Notes under the pieces: model-generated
Told to the model about the DNA's origin: nothing
The model's database searches: none
What the model saw: the letters and a program-made list of their open reading frames with translations, nothing else
Shown: positions 22,021 through 32,510 of the stretch, one piece after another
How positions within the stretch are numbered: position 1 is the stretch's first letter
Layout of the letters: each line of letters begins with the position of its first letter
Assembly: GCA_964034945.1 (NCBI GenBank)
Contig: OZ035960.1
Coordinates: 66,246,470 to 66,310,469 of the forward strand
Direction: 5' to 3'
DNA from: Chrysopilus asiliformis
Taxonomy: Eukaryota; Arthropoda; Insecta; Diptera; Rhagionidae
Length of the DNA stretch: 64,000 nucleotides
Made by a program: the position numbers and the translations under genes

Positions 22021-23075
22021 TGAAAGCAAATTCGAGCAAATTCCATTTGAATAGTTTAGCTGAACGCACAATTGATGTACAGTAAATCGTTTCAAGAAGA
22101 TTCTGTAAAACTTTAGCTGATTATTAATTAAGTTCGAATTTTTTTGTGAAGTTATAAATTTACCTATTTATTAAACGAAATCGGATCATATATCACGTAG
22201 TTAAATTGTATTTTAGAGTGTTAGATAAAATTAAAGTTAGATTTTTGTCAATAGTGAAACGAAGAGGCGACATTTACTTAGAAGCCAGTTCGACGAATTT
22301 TAAGTGGAAAGGTTTCCACATTTTCTTTTCATTTACTTTTGGTGCAAGGTGGTTAGACGTAAGTGGAATTTGTTTGCTTGTAGCTTTATCTATTTTATTT
22401 AACGAAATCATAATTGTTAGGATCTTTTGCATCTCCCTGCCGCAGAAATTTCGAGGTCTCTAGCCACCTCACCTTTTTATATTATATGTACACGTTTTCT
22501 TTTGTGAATTGTGTGAAACACTCTTCAAAGAGCAAAAGCCTTTTTCCGAAAATACGGAAACCCGGGTACAACAAGGAAGAAATTTTCAACAAAAGATGTT
22601 CATCCACGTGTTGGAATCTTTAGTCACGAGTAGGAGTTAAGTTTTCATCAAGTTAGGATCTGAACACCGTGAATTTGTGAAATTTAGAAGAAAAGCTTCG
22701 GCAGATTTGGAATCTGAAAATTAGAAGATTTTCCCGACTCGTGGAACCACATGGTGGAAATTGGGAAGCCATTTTGAAGATCAAATTATTGAGCTTTAAG
22801 TTAAAAATTTTGTAAAGAAACGATAAACAAAATACGATCATAATTTATAAGGAAAGTATCTTTCCAAAGTTCGCCCTGAATTTTCTCTTTCTGATGACAA
22901 ATTTTTAGTATTTTTTAGCTATCGAAAGATTAAGGAAATCATCGGAGTTCCGGAAAGAAACATAAGTTGGCTGAAAATATCAAGAAAAATTTTAAAAAGT
23001 CGTCTCAGGAAACTGTGAGTTGGTTTATTTCTTTTAAATTCGTTGTTTTGGAAGTGAGAAAATTCTTAAAAAGAA
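22021..23075. other. Unassigned AT-rich DNA
   Basis: About 1 kb without a recognisable gene, terminal repeat or homology elsewhere in the window. Short open frames (22206-22463, 22414-22623 plus; 22653-22841 minus) have no domain or codon signal I can defend. Confidence 0.5.
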
Positions 23076-23647
23076 GTTGAGAAGCGCCATAAACAAATTA
23101 TATAAAGACTGTTTTTTTCTAACAACTCAACTTAGTGCAAAACCGAAATTCAAAATAATCCTCCATCGTGACGTAAGAACTGCCAACTAGTCGGCAGTAC
23201 ACACGAGCAGCCGTGGTGATCGCCTATACATCTCGCTGCTTACGTTCAGTGTTGTGCCGGTTTTTTACGTAAAGTAATTTACCTAGTTTTTTACGCGTAA
23301 AAAATTACGCGTAAAAAACCTCAATTTTAACGTAAAAAACGTAAAAAACGTAAAAAACTGTAAAAAACCTAAAACATAGATGATAAAAAATTAAATAAGT
23401 AGCCATTCACTAAATATAGTAATTATTTGTAAATAAATCATCTTAGAACAATAAAAAGGTTAATAGTCTTCAGCAAACACAGAAAAGTATTCAAAAGCAT
23501 TTCCAAATTGCACTCTTGAAAGTGAAAAAGATTTTAAACTCGGAGTTCAAAAACTGTTTATATCCTTTCATTACATTACGTCCGCCTACTCATTTTAACG
23601 TTACTTATTGTGAATAATGTGAAGAGATTCGCGACATATGGGCTATA

Positions 23648-23903
23648 TCGTCGGTTAAAAGTGAAATTGTGCTAAGTCCATTATACCAAATTTGACAGAA
23701 GAGCAATAAAAAACCTTGTTAAATCATTTTAATTTTCATTTAAAGAAAACAGAGCCTCATTTAAAGAAAACTGAGCCCAATTTTTCTCATTTAAAGAAAA
23801 CTCAGTGTTATTGAGAGAATTAAAACGATTTAACAAGGTTTTCATTGCTCTTCTGGAAAATTATACCAAATGGACTTAGCACAATTTCACTTTTAACCGA
23901 CGA
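23648..23903. mobile_element. 256-bp foldback MITE with TA duplication
   Basis: Inverted ends TCGTCGGTTAAAAGTGAAAT run on for tens of bases (AAATTGTGCTAAGTCCA... on both sides, then AGAGCAAT(G/A)AAAACCTTG). TA flanks each end (23646-47, 23904-05). The loop carries three direct copies of ATTTAAAGAAAAC. Absent at the matching place in hAT copy B, so it is a later insertion. TA target suggests mobilisation by a Tc1/mariner-type enzyme. Confidence 0.82.
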
Positions 23904-24111
23904 TATGTCACTTTTTTATAGGCTTTTGCAATCTTAAACGTTATTGACACAACATATTATTACAGTAATTTCGACTACGATTCGTTTCAACATAACCTCA
24001 AAACAAATTTAAACCCACAAAAATTTCCCGTACGTTTTTTTAATGATCCAAATGGATCTCTTAATCGGATCATTAAAAAAATACAGCTGTAATTACAGTT
24101 TTTGAATTAGA

Positions 24112-25123
24112 GAGCCTATAATCTAGAGAGTGGACATCCGGACGTATAAAAATGGTCGAAAAACTGAAAAACTTTCGCGAAAATTTCGAAAAATTGACTC
24201 ATTGTCACAAATAGTTACCAAAATAATTACAATCGGTTAATAAAAGCATAATATTCATGATTGCAGTGTTTAAAAAAATTAAAAAGTTGTGTCCGATTTA
24301 AAAAAAAGGAAAAGAAATTCAAAAAACTAGAAAAAAGGAAAAGAAATTCTAAAAACTGGAAAAATTCCATTCAAACAACTGTTCTAATTTGAGTAAATAG
24401 ATTGTCCTACTTAGTAGTAAAGTAAGTTCGAGTATTGTGGTACACCTTCTTTTATTTTCATAATAAATCACTAGTTTTAAAAGCAATTATGTTAGAATTT
24501 CGTTTACGATACCTCCAGAGGCTTGCCTATAAAATTCTACAGCAATGTTATCAATCATAAACATAAAAACAAAAATATGATCAAAAAAGTACACTAACTG
24601 AAAAAGTAGTGCTTCAAAAAATTGGCGGGTAATGTGGTATACTGTTTATTCCATTCAAATATTAAATGTTTTGTATGGAAACATAGTATGCCACATTAGC
24701 CGTTTTCACCGTGACAAACCAAAAAAATGATTTCTTAGTCAAATTCGCCTCAATCCAAAAATGTTTCTTTCAAAAATCAAATGTGTTGTCTAAATAATCG
24801 TTCACTGATTCACAGTTAAAAAAACAACTTAAAATTGGCTTTCGAGATTCACTTGAATGTGGAGACAATAAAATTTTGATTGTGCTCAAAAACGTCTTTC
24901 AGAAAATTCTGGTGTATAACCTGATAAAACATGAACTTGTCAACACCAACAATGGTTGCCGAATTTCACAAAAAACAGTTTTGTATGTTTGATCTTGCGA
25001 TGCGACATCTCATATTTGAGAAATTATGGTGTACCACATTACCCGCCTATACCACAATAGCCGAACTTACTCTACAGTCTATTAAGTGCTGATGTCCACT
25101 CTCTATATTATAGGATCTCTAAT
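24112..25123. mobile_element. MITE family H (GTGGACATCC ends) inside hAT copy A
   Basis: Left end AGAGAGCCTATAATCTAGAG...GTGGACATCCGG and inverted right end GATGTCCACTCTCTATATTATAGGATCTCT. A second short member lies at 63799-63998 and a right end at ~30690-30720 in hAT copy B. Without the nested 24420-25072 insertion it is ~360 bp. No coding capacity. Confidence 0.7.
24420..25072. mobile_element. 653-bp TA-MITE nested in family H element
   Basis: Inverted ends AAGTAAGTTCGAGTATTGTG and (reverse) GAGTAAGTTCGGCTATTGTG, flanked by TA (24418-19, 25073-74). hAT copy B carries the uninterrupted sequence (TTAGTAGTACAGTC near 30670), so both limits and the duplication are confirmed by an empty site. 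The motif GTGGTA(C/T)AC(C/T) recurs several times inside. No ORF. Confidence 0.9.
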
Positions 25124-25322
25124 AAAACGCTGAGAAAAACTTTAAAACATACTGTCATGCTTTGTAGGAAATGCGATGTCCCATTTTTTAGGTTTTTTAC
25201 TATTTTTTACGTTTTTTACGGTTTTTTACGTTTTTTACCAGTTTTTTACGTTTTTTACGTTTTTTACTTGAAAAATGTAAAAAACTGTTTTTTACGCCGT
25301 TTTGCCCAACACTGCTTACGTT

Positions 25323-25846
25323 CGCCCTTTGTTAAAACCAGTTTTTGTTTCTAGTTAGGTGTATTCTCGTTGAATTCTTATGCAAGCGACACGTAGCGGG
25401 GACAAGTGTGTTGTTGTGTTTGTATTGTGTGTGTGTGTGTTTTTTTTTGTATGCGCGTATTTTTCCTTCCGCAGGTTTTCGATTTGAATATTTTGATTGC
25501 TTACAATAAATATGTGACATGACAAAATTTTTAGTTTGTTCGTTAATTCAAAATTTATTTTGAACTTTAAGCGTTAAAATAATCAGCAAACTAAAAATTT
25601 TATCTTCTTATATTTTGTTAATATTTTTAAATTGCTTTGAGAATGTAAGTTTCAAGTTTTATCAAATTTCCACAGAATTGTAGTTTGATAAAGCAAGTAA
25701 ATGTATTTTATTTAAACAATTTAAAGTATGATTTAAACAATTCAAAAAAAAAGATGTGAGCATTACATGTAATATTTAAAGTTTCCGAAAAAATATGTGA
25801 AAAATAATGTTTTTCAAATTTTCTCATGAACCGTTAGAGATATGTA
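25323..25846. other. Unassigned AT-rich DNA with a GT tract
   Basis: No gene. Contains a short TGTG microsatellite (~25425-25441) followed by a T-run, and A/T-rich sequence up to the next MITE. Confidence 0.5.
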
Positions 25847-26335
25847 TGTTACGGTCAATGTAAACAATTGGGCATTATTTATAATGCCCGAGCAATTTAA
25901 AAAGTGCCCAATGTGATGTGACAAAATGATAAATTATATAGAAAATATTACATTGCCCGGGCATTATGAATAATGCTGGAAATCGAATGGGCAATATAAC
26001 CTCACTTTTCTGACGAAAAAAAACTTTAGCTACAAACCAATTTTTCTTTGGAGCTAGGGGTCCGCGCCAGCGGACCCCCCAGAGCGAACAAACTTTTCAG
26101 CCACATCCCACTTTTTCCCACCCCATTGTCCTAGTGAAAGTGCGTTTTTGCTGTCAATTTATTAAAGTGAGCAGAGAAATAATAGCAGTATTTATAATGA
26201 CCGGGCAATATAATAAATTATCCTAGATTGTCGTAGACAAATACAAAATTATTAAATTTGCTGATCTTATCGGTCATTATTTATAATGACCAAGCATTAT
26301 GAAAACTGCCCTGAATAATCAAATTGACCGTAACA
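25847..26335. mobile_element. 489-bp MITE with TGTTACGGTCAAT ends
   Basis: Inverted ends TGTTACGGTCAAT, possible 4-bp duplication TGTA (25843-46, 26336-39). Subterminal regions carry the perfect palindrome GGGCATTATTTATAATGCCC and close variants (GGTCATTATTTATAATGACC on the right), so each end can itself form a hairpin. A C-rich patch (CCGCGCCAGCGGACCCCCC) lies in the middle. No ORF. Confidence 0.8.
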
Positions 26336-26404
26336 TGTATATCAAAACCGTGAATTCCACACCAATTGATACTCGACTTGAATAGAGCTTGGATGTCACC
26401 TTTG

Positions 26405-27240
26405 TTTTTTTAACTTTTTTTCATTTGGATCTAGTTAGGGACCTAAAAAAAAGATACCTGTATTTTTTTGTTACGGGGAATAACGTCCAGTAGGCGGAGA
26501 GGAGGGGGTCAAAGTCGGCGAAAACTCGAAATCACAAAAACTTTCAAAATTTGTAACGGCTTAACCGATTGAGATGATATTGAACATTTCACAAAAAATA
26601 TTTTTTGACTTCCTCTCCCTCCCCCTCACCATCATATTGTAAAATTCAATTTAGTGACAAAATTTAAAATATCTCAAGAAAAACAGCAACAACTTCAAAG
26701 AAGGTTTGAAAGTGTCAAAATACTTCCAGAAACTTAAAATCTTCACAGATTTATTCCAGACGGAAACTTTCTCAAAGAAAAAAAACTTTTTCTTTTAAAT
26801 TAATCTCTAATTAATTTTAAACTCCTGAAACTTTTGAATTAATATTATGTACAGAAAACATAAAAACCAATCGAAAATCAGTAAAATAGATACCTACAAT
26901 TTTCTTGTATTCGATTTGTTTTGAATTTTTTTTTTTAAATAACGCATTTACCCCCAAATTTTATTTATATTGTCACTAAATTGAATTTTACAATATGACG
27001 ATGAGGGGGAGGGAGACGAAGTCAAAAAATATTTTTTTGTGACAAGGAATTACCTTTCCAAAATGTTCAATATCATCTCAATCGGTAAAGCCGTTACAAA
27101 TTTTTAAAGTTTTTGTGATTTCGCGTTTTCGCCGACTTTGACCCCCTCCACCGACCGGACGGTATTCTTTCAAACAAAAAAAGACGGGTAATTTTTTTTA
27201 GATCCCCAACAATATCCAATTGATCAAAGTTAAGAAATCG
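26405..27240. mobile_element. Long foldback element (~260-bp arms)
   Basis: Arms ~26405-26665 and ~26969-27240 are imperfect inverted copies (GGGGGTCAAAGTCGGCGAAAA, AATATCATCTCAATCGGT, AAATTGAATTTTACAATATG) around a 300-bp A/T-rich loop. Arms differ by ~10-15 percent by eye, so the element is not young. A short CAAAGTCGGCG match recurs near 63755. Confidence 0.78.
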
Positions 27241-27292
27241 AACTTAACTGTACGAGAGTATGAGTTCAGGTGGAGTTCACCTAAAATTAAAC

Positions 27293-27825
27293 ATAACAAA
27301 AGCTATAATTGCCAATCTGGCAATTATTGAAAACCCGTATGGTGATTTAAGTGAACGGCGAACAGTTGTATCATAATTCCTCTTTGAGTCAAACTTTCCA
27401 ATAATATTTTTTTAAATTTATTCCAATCGGATTTTGATGTATGGGAGTTTTATGTAGAATCATATCCTAAATAACTTTTGTTCTTGAACTTTTTTGATAA
27501 GATGCACCGTTTTTGAGTAATTCGCAAAAAACGTTTTCGTTGGTATGGGGGGTACCCCCCTAATGGTCCATTTTTGCCTTAGCCTTACATTTTACGAGAA
27601 ACGAATCTGCGTAAAATTTCAAGTCTCTAGCTCAATCCGTGCGCCCGCAATCCGCGCCACAGACGGACGGACGGACGGACGGACATGCTAAATTCAATTT
27701 TTTTTATCATTCTAAACACACTGGTGTAATTCATTTTTTTTGTGTGATGATGGGATCTTGGCGTTAAAAACGGTAAGGCAAATCTAATATACCCTTTGGT
27801 TTCACCATACAGGTATAAAAATGTA
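27293..27825. mobile_element. Repeat alpha, copy 2
   Basis: Second near full-length copy of the element in the gypsy LTR: same left end (AAACATAACAAAAGCTATAA), same central GGGGGGTACCCCCC palindrome region and same right end (GGTTTCACCATAC). The GGAC tract is much shorter than in copy 1. Flanking bases do not show an obvious duplication. Confidence 0.8.
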
Positions 27826-28295
27826 GGCAATACTATTTCCTTTAATTTTGATTATATGCATTTTTTCTCACAAGCGCAGTGTTCGAGAAATTTGTATTTA
27901 AGAAAAATTGTATGGGCGGTAACCGTTATAGCTATCGGTACTTTCCCAAAAGTTGTTAGAAAACTACGATTTCGATAAAACTTAGTGTTGATCAGAAAGT
28001 TTGAAAATGAATTGAATGTTTTTGTTCGACCAAGCGACATGCTCCGCTGCTCGTGTGCGCTGCCGACCGCATGCATATCTGCTGCTTTGGGGTATTATTT
28101 TTCAAAGCTGAGTTGTTAGAGAAAAACAGTCTTTATATAATTTGTTTATGGAAGCGCTCAACTCAAATTCGTGTAGCTACAGCATACTTTCAGGCGATGA
28201 AGCACGAGTTTTCCGCAGAATATGCAATTTTGAAGTCTTTACCAAACTGTTATACTGGTTTGCGTCTTGGGTAAAACCTTATATCAGACTATATC
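27826..28295. other. Unassigned DNA including right arm of the wide inverted repeat
   Basis: No gene recognised. Contains GTATGGGCGGTAACCGT and the inverted-repeat arm at 28035-28163. Confidence 0.45.
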
Positions 28296-28315
28296 CTATA
28301 ATATAATACGAGGAA

Positions 28316-28349
<34 letters not shown>

Positions 28350-29165
28350 CACAAACGATCTCGAAAACCCGCCTAACGATTTTCACGAAACTTGGAGGTT
28401 AGGGATTTTCGGGGACAAGAAATCGATCTAGATAGGTCTCACCCCTGAGAAAATTCCCCTTCGATACCCCTCGCCTGTTATCTTCGAATTGGGTGGTCCG
28501 ATTTTAATGAAACTTTACAGTATTACTAAGGGGGCTAGGGGCTTTCGATTTTTGCACTACAAACCTGACTTTTCCCTCTCCTCGATAACCCTCAACTGGT
28601 GTCTCAAAACAACGTTTCAAAATTCGGTAACAGCGATTACTCAATAACCACTCAACCGATTTCTATGAAATTTTGTTATCGCGTGTTAATTTTAGTTCTA
28701 GCTTTCTAGGTCGGGAATTTAAAACGAGGTGAGACCAGTGTTGTGCCGGTTTTTTACGTAAGGTAATTTACCTAGTTTTTTACGCGTAAAAAATTACGCG
28801 TAAAAAACCTCAATTTTAACGTAAAAAACGTAAAAACCTGTAAAAAACCTAAAACATTGATGATAAAAAATTTAACAAGTAGCCATTCACTAAATATAGT
28901 AATTATTCGTAAATAAATCATCTTAGAACAATAAAAAGGTTAATAGTCTTCAGCAAACACAGAAAAGTATTCAAAAGCATTTCCTCTTGAATGTGAAAAA
29001 GATTTTAAACTCGGAGTTCAAAAACTGTTTATATCCTTTCATCACATTACGTCCGCCTATTCATTTTAACGTTAATTAATGTGAATAATGTGGAGAGATT
29101 TGCGACATATGGGCTATTTTAACCCTTTGTTGCAGTGTTGTTGTACAACAACACCTTTTCTAATT

Positions 29166-29404
29166 CAGGGCTGGAATCATGTATCTCGACGCGTCTCTGT
29201 CTTTCGGCTTCGACGCAACTTTTGGCTCTTGACTTCGCCATATCTGCAACTTGAAATTTCGCGGAATCGTCACTATGAATCGAAGCGTGATTCTGAACTG
29301 TCATTCCAGGAAATTTGAAGCTGCTGATATGACGAAGTTAAGAGTCAAAAGCTGCGTCGAAGTCGAAAGACAGAGACGCGTGGAGATACATGATTCCAGC
29401 CCAG
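29166..29404. mobile_element. 239-bp foldback MITE (CAGGGCTGGAATC ends)
   Basis: Inverted arms of ~75 bp (ATCATGTATCTC, ACGCGTCTCTGTCTTTCG, TTGGCTCTTGACTTCG and their complements) around a short loop. The CAGGG start hints at hAT, but no 8-bp duplication could be confirmed because a mariner derivative abuts the right side. Confidence 0.7.
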
Positions 29405-29414
29405 TTTTTTAATA

Positions 29415-29966
29415 AAGGGTGGTTAAATTTTAAGGGCCGATGTTGAATGTGAACCACACCTAAACGTCAAGTTTTTTTCTGCATTTCATTTGACATTTCT
29501 CAATTGGAACCATGGAAAGATACACAATCGAGCAACGCGTTAAAGTTATTCAGGATTATTATGAAAATGGGCGTTCAAATCAAAATGCATATCGTGCACT
29601 TCGTGAAATACGGCCCGATGATGCCGCCAGCCCATAAACCGCACCAAACAGTCACTCTTTGTGGGTGCATTGGTTTTTCGACAATCACTCTTGGATTATC
29701 ATTCGCCCAAATGCGGCTGTTCTGCTTATTGATGAATCCACTGAGGTGAAAATGTGCCTCATCACTGAAGATGATTTTCTTCGAAAATTGATCGCCCATT
29801 TTCATAATAAGCCTGAATATCTTAACGCGTTGCTCGATTGTGTATCTTTCCATGGTTCAAATTGAGTTAGTCTGAAATTGAGAAATGTCAAATGAAATGC
29901 AGAAAAAAACTTGACGTTTAGGTGTGGTTCACATTCAACATCGGCCCTTAAAATTTAACCACCCTT
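29415..29966 (-). mobile_element. Mariner (DD41D type) deletion derivative with 5' ends at both sides
   Basis: 552 bp, ends AAGGGTGGTTAAATTTTAAG in inverse, TA on both sides. Both arms contain the transposase start (ATGGAAAGATACACAATCG), extending through ~24 codons, so the left end is an inverted copy of the right. From the right (29853 down to 29575) a frame joins codons 1-24 to the internal part from FSKKIIFSDEAH to IIGPYF, keeping the first catalytic Asp only. It cannot encode an active enzyme but has ends matching the intact copies at 44584 and 48626. Confidence 0.87.
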
Positions 29967-30183
29967 TATTATAACATATATTTCATGCACTTATATTGAC
30001 TAAATTCATTTCGTACGTATCCTAGGACATCAATTGTTATGAAAAAAAAGTAATGTGCGCTTTTTTTTTATAATTACTGCATTTTATAAATAAATAAAGA
30101 GCAAAAAAGTAGCTATTTTTGCAGATTAAATGTAACTGTGGCAAATCTATTACAGTTAAAAAATCGGTAATTAGCTTTATAAA

Positions 30184-30392
30184 GGTTTTTGGGGTCACTA
30201 ATTACGAATCTGAAGTCAAAACTTCAAAATTCAAAATGACGGATCCAATATGGCGGTCAAAAAAGATAAAATTACGTACTAGTTTTCAGCGTAATCTAAT
30301 GAATTTTATCTTTTTTGACCGCCATATTGGATCCGCCATTTTGATTTTTGAAGTTTTGACTTCAGACTCATAATCGGCGACCCCAAAAACCC
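30184..30392. mobile_element. 209-bp foldback MITE (GGTTTTTGGGG ends)
   Basis: Inverted arms ~95 bp (GGTTTTTGGGGTC(A/G)C, TCAAAACTTCAAAA, GGATCCAATATGGCGGTCAA, AAAGATAAAATT) around a short loop. The outer motif TTTTTGGGGTC(A/G)C..ACGAATCTG is shared with family G satellites at 39750 and 62280-63130. Confidence 0.8.
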
Positions 30393-31102
30393 TTGGATAT
30401 CAAAAACGTTGAATATTAATTCCATAGAAAAATGTATTAAAGAAACATATTTTAGAAAGGGTTAAAGAAACATATTTGGACTAGTTCTTGCAGCAACAAG
30501 CGTAATTTTAAAGTTTGCATCAAAAAATCGTTTTTAAACACAAGGAGACTCATTCCGGAAGCGGAAATTGAAACAAAACTGGAAAAAGGGAAAAGAAATT
30601 CTAAAAACTGGAAAAATTCCGTTCAAACAACTGTTCTAATTTGAGTTAATAGACTGTCCTACTTAGTAGTACAGTCTATTAAGTGTTGATGTCCACTCTC
30701 TATATTATAAGATCTCTAATAAAATGCTGAGAAAAACTTTAAAACAGACTGTCATACTTTGTAGGAACTGCGATGTCCCAATTTTTAGGTTTTTTACTAT
30801 TTTTTACGTTTTTTACGGTTTTTTACGTTTTTTACCAGTTTTTTACGTTTTTTACGTTTTTTACGTGAAAAATGTAAAAAACTGTTTTTTACGCCGTTTT
30901 GCCCAACACTGGGTGAGACGACTTTGAGGTAGGCGAGCATGGCTCGGTTTTCCTGGTATCCTATAATATAATACGAGGAACGTCTGTCTGTCTGTCTGTC
31001 TGTCTGCACAAACGATCTCGAAAACCCGCCTAACGATTTTCACGAAACTTGGAGGTTAGGGATTTTCGGGGACAAGAAATCGATCTAGATAGGTCTCACC
31101 CC

Positions 31103-31735
31103 TGAGAAAATTCCCCTTCGATACCCCTCGCCTGTTATCTTCGAATTGGGTGGTCCGATCTCAATGAAACTTTACAGTATTACTAAGGGGGCTAGGGGCT
31201 TTCGATTTTTCCACTACAAACTTGACTTTTCCCTCCCCTCGATACCCCTCGCCTGGTATCTTCGAATTGGGTGGTCCGATCTTAATGAAACTTTACAGTA
31301 TTACTAAGGGGGTAAGGGCTTTCGATTTTTCCACTACATACCTGACTTTTCCCTCCCCTCGATACCCCTCGCCTGGTATCTTCGAATTGGGTGGTCCGAT
31401 CTTAATGAAACTTTACAGTATTACTAAGGGGGCTAGGGGCTTTCGATTTTTTCACTACAAACCTGACTTTTCCCTCACCTCGATACCCCTCGCCTGTTAT
31501 CTTCGAATTGGGTGGTCCGATTTTAATGAAACTTTACAGTATTACTGAGGGAGCTGAGGGCTTCCGATTTTTCCACTACAAACCTGACTTTTCCCTCCCC
31601 TAGATCCCCCTCGCCTGGTATCTTCGAATTGGGTGGTCCGATCTTAATGAAACTTTACAGTATTACTAAGGGGGCTAAGGGCTTTCGATTTTCCCACTAC
31701 AAACCTGACTTTTCCACTACAAACCTGATGTTTTT
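31103..31735. repeat. Satellite array X1, ~120-bp monomers (5 copies)
   Basis: Core GGGTGGTCCGAT recurs at 31148, 31269, 31389, 31510 and 31631 (spacing 120-121). Each monomer includes CTCGCCTG(G/T)TATCTTCGAA, ATGAAACTTTACAGTATTAC and GCTTTCGATTTTT. As 120 is divisible by three, one forward frame stays open across monomers (31222-31548), a by-product rather than evidence of a gene. Confidence 0.9.
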
Positions 31736-32089
31736 ATATAAAAAAAATCAACATTATACCCAATTATATTCGTCATATGAAGTTTAATTATGTAAGAAAG
31801 GTATCGTCTCACCGTGTGTGTTTTTCTAACATATTGCGTGTTTTTTTCTAACAGAGGTGGGACCTATCTAGATCGATAGGTCTCACCTCCAAAATTTCAG
31901 CAAAAGGACGACTTTGAGGTGGCCGAGCATTGCTGGGTTTTCCTGGTACTCCTATAATATAATACGAGGAATGTCTGTCTGTCTGCTCAAACGATCTCGA
32001 AAACCCGCCTAACAATTTTCACGAAACTTGGAGGTTAGAGATTTTCGGGGACAAGGAATCGATCTAGATAGGTCTCACCCCTGAGAAAA

Positions 32090-32490
32090 CTCCCCTCGAT
32101 ACCCCTCGCCAGGTATCTTCGAATTTGGTGATCCGATCTTAATGAAAGTTTACAGTATCACTAAGGGGCTAAGGGCTTTCGATTTTTCCACTACATACCT
32201 GACTTTTCCCTCCCCTCGATACCCCTCGCCTGGTATCTTCGAATTGGGTGGTCCGATCTTAATGAAACTTTACAGTATTACAAGGGGGCTAAGGGCTTTC
32301 GATTTTTCCACTACAAACCTGACTTTTCCCTCCCCCGGATATCCATCGCCTGGTATCTTCGAATTGGGTGGTCCGATCTTAATGAAACTTTAAAGTAGTA
32401 CTAAGGGGGCTAAGGGCTTTCGATTTTTTCGCTACAAACCTGACTTTTCCCTCCCCTCGATACCCCTCACCTGGTGTCTCAAAACAACGT
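32090..32490. repeat. Satellite array X2, ~120-bp monomers (3 copies)
   Basis: Same monomer as X1, with cores at ~32127 (diverged), 32246 and 32366, then a partial monomer ending CTGGTGTCTCAAAACAACG as in unit 1 at ~28600. Confidence 0.88.
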
Positions 32491-32510
32491 TATTTTCTTA
32501 ATAAAAGAGG

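Larger units (their letters stand above)
23247..25314. mobile_element. hAT family T, copy A (2068 bp, non-autonomous)
   Basis: Ends CAGTGTTGTGCCGG and (reverse) CAGTGTTGGGCAAAACGG with a perfect 8-bp duplication CTTACGTT (23239-23246, 25315-25322). Next to both ends are arrays of the 10-base motif TTTTTTACG(T), inverted relative to each other (about 23258-23370 and 25190-25300). Copy B at 28736 has the same ends and arrays. The interior holds MITEs at 23648-23903, 24112-25123 and 24420-25072 and no transposase frame. Confidence 0.93.
23076..28163. repeat. Widely spaced inverted repeat pair
   Basis: Left arm 23076-~23215 and right arm ~28035-28163 are inverted copies: both contain GCGCCATAAACAAATTATAT-type sequence, AAAGACTGTTTTT and TCGGCAG(T/C)(A/G)CACACGAGCAGC. 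The ~4.8 kb between holds several younger insertions, including hAT copy A placed just inside the left arm. It may be one large foldback element or two solo insertions in opposite orientation. Confidence 0.6.
28736..30911. mobile_element. hAT family T, copy B (2176 bp, non-autonomous)
   Basis: Ends CAGTGTTGTGCCGG...CCCAACACTG with a perfect duplication GGTGAGAC (28728-28735, 30912-30919). Outer ~380 and ~340 bp match copy A; the centre differs and holds a MITE (29166-29404), a mariner derivative (29415-29966) and a foldback (30184-30392). A perfect 20-bp palindrome GTGTTGTTGTACAACAACAC is at 29135-29154. No transposase. Confidence 0.93.
28296..32510. repeat. Repeat family X: three tandem units with TCTG tracts and 120-bp monomers
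   Basis: Three units begin with CCTATAATATAATACGAGG and a (TCTG)n tract (28296, 30953, 31945), then GATCTCGAAAACCCGCCTAA and GATCTAGATAGGTCTCACCC, then one to five ~120-bp monomers; they end with GACTTTGAGGT(A/G)GGCGAGCA just before the next unit. Unit 1 is split by hAT copy B, whose target GGTGAGAC lies in unit 1. A hairpin (GACCTATCTAGATCGATAGGTC) lies at ~31862. This head-to-tail arrangement is typical of Helitron-like non-autonomous families, but no diagnostic end was confirmed. Confidence 0.7.

Noticed and set aside
22206..22463. 85-codon plus frame with a hydrophobic stretch
   Set aside because: No homology I recognise, no neighbouring exon or splice context; AT-rich chance frame.
28316..28350. 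CRISPR-like or regulatory array of TCTG units
   Set aside because: Simple tetranucleotide microsatellite inside repeat family X; no spacers.
31222..31548. 108-codon open frame of 40-residue repeats
   Set aside because: It lies wholly within the 120-bp satellite; openness follows from monomer length and no start, domain or codon signal supports a gene.
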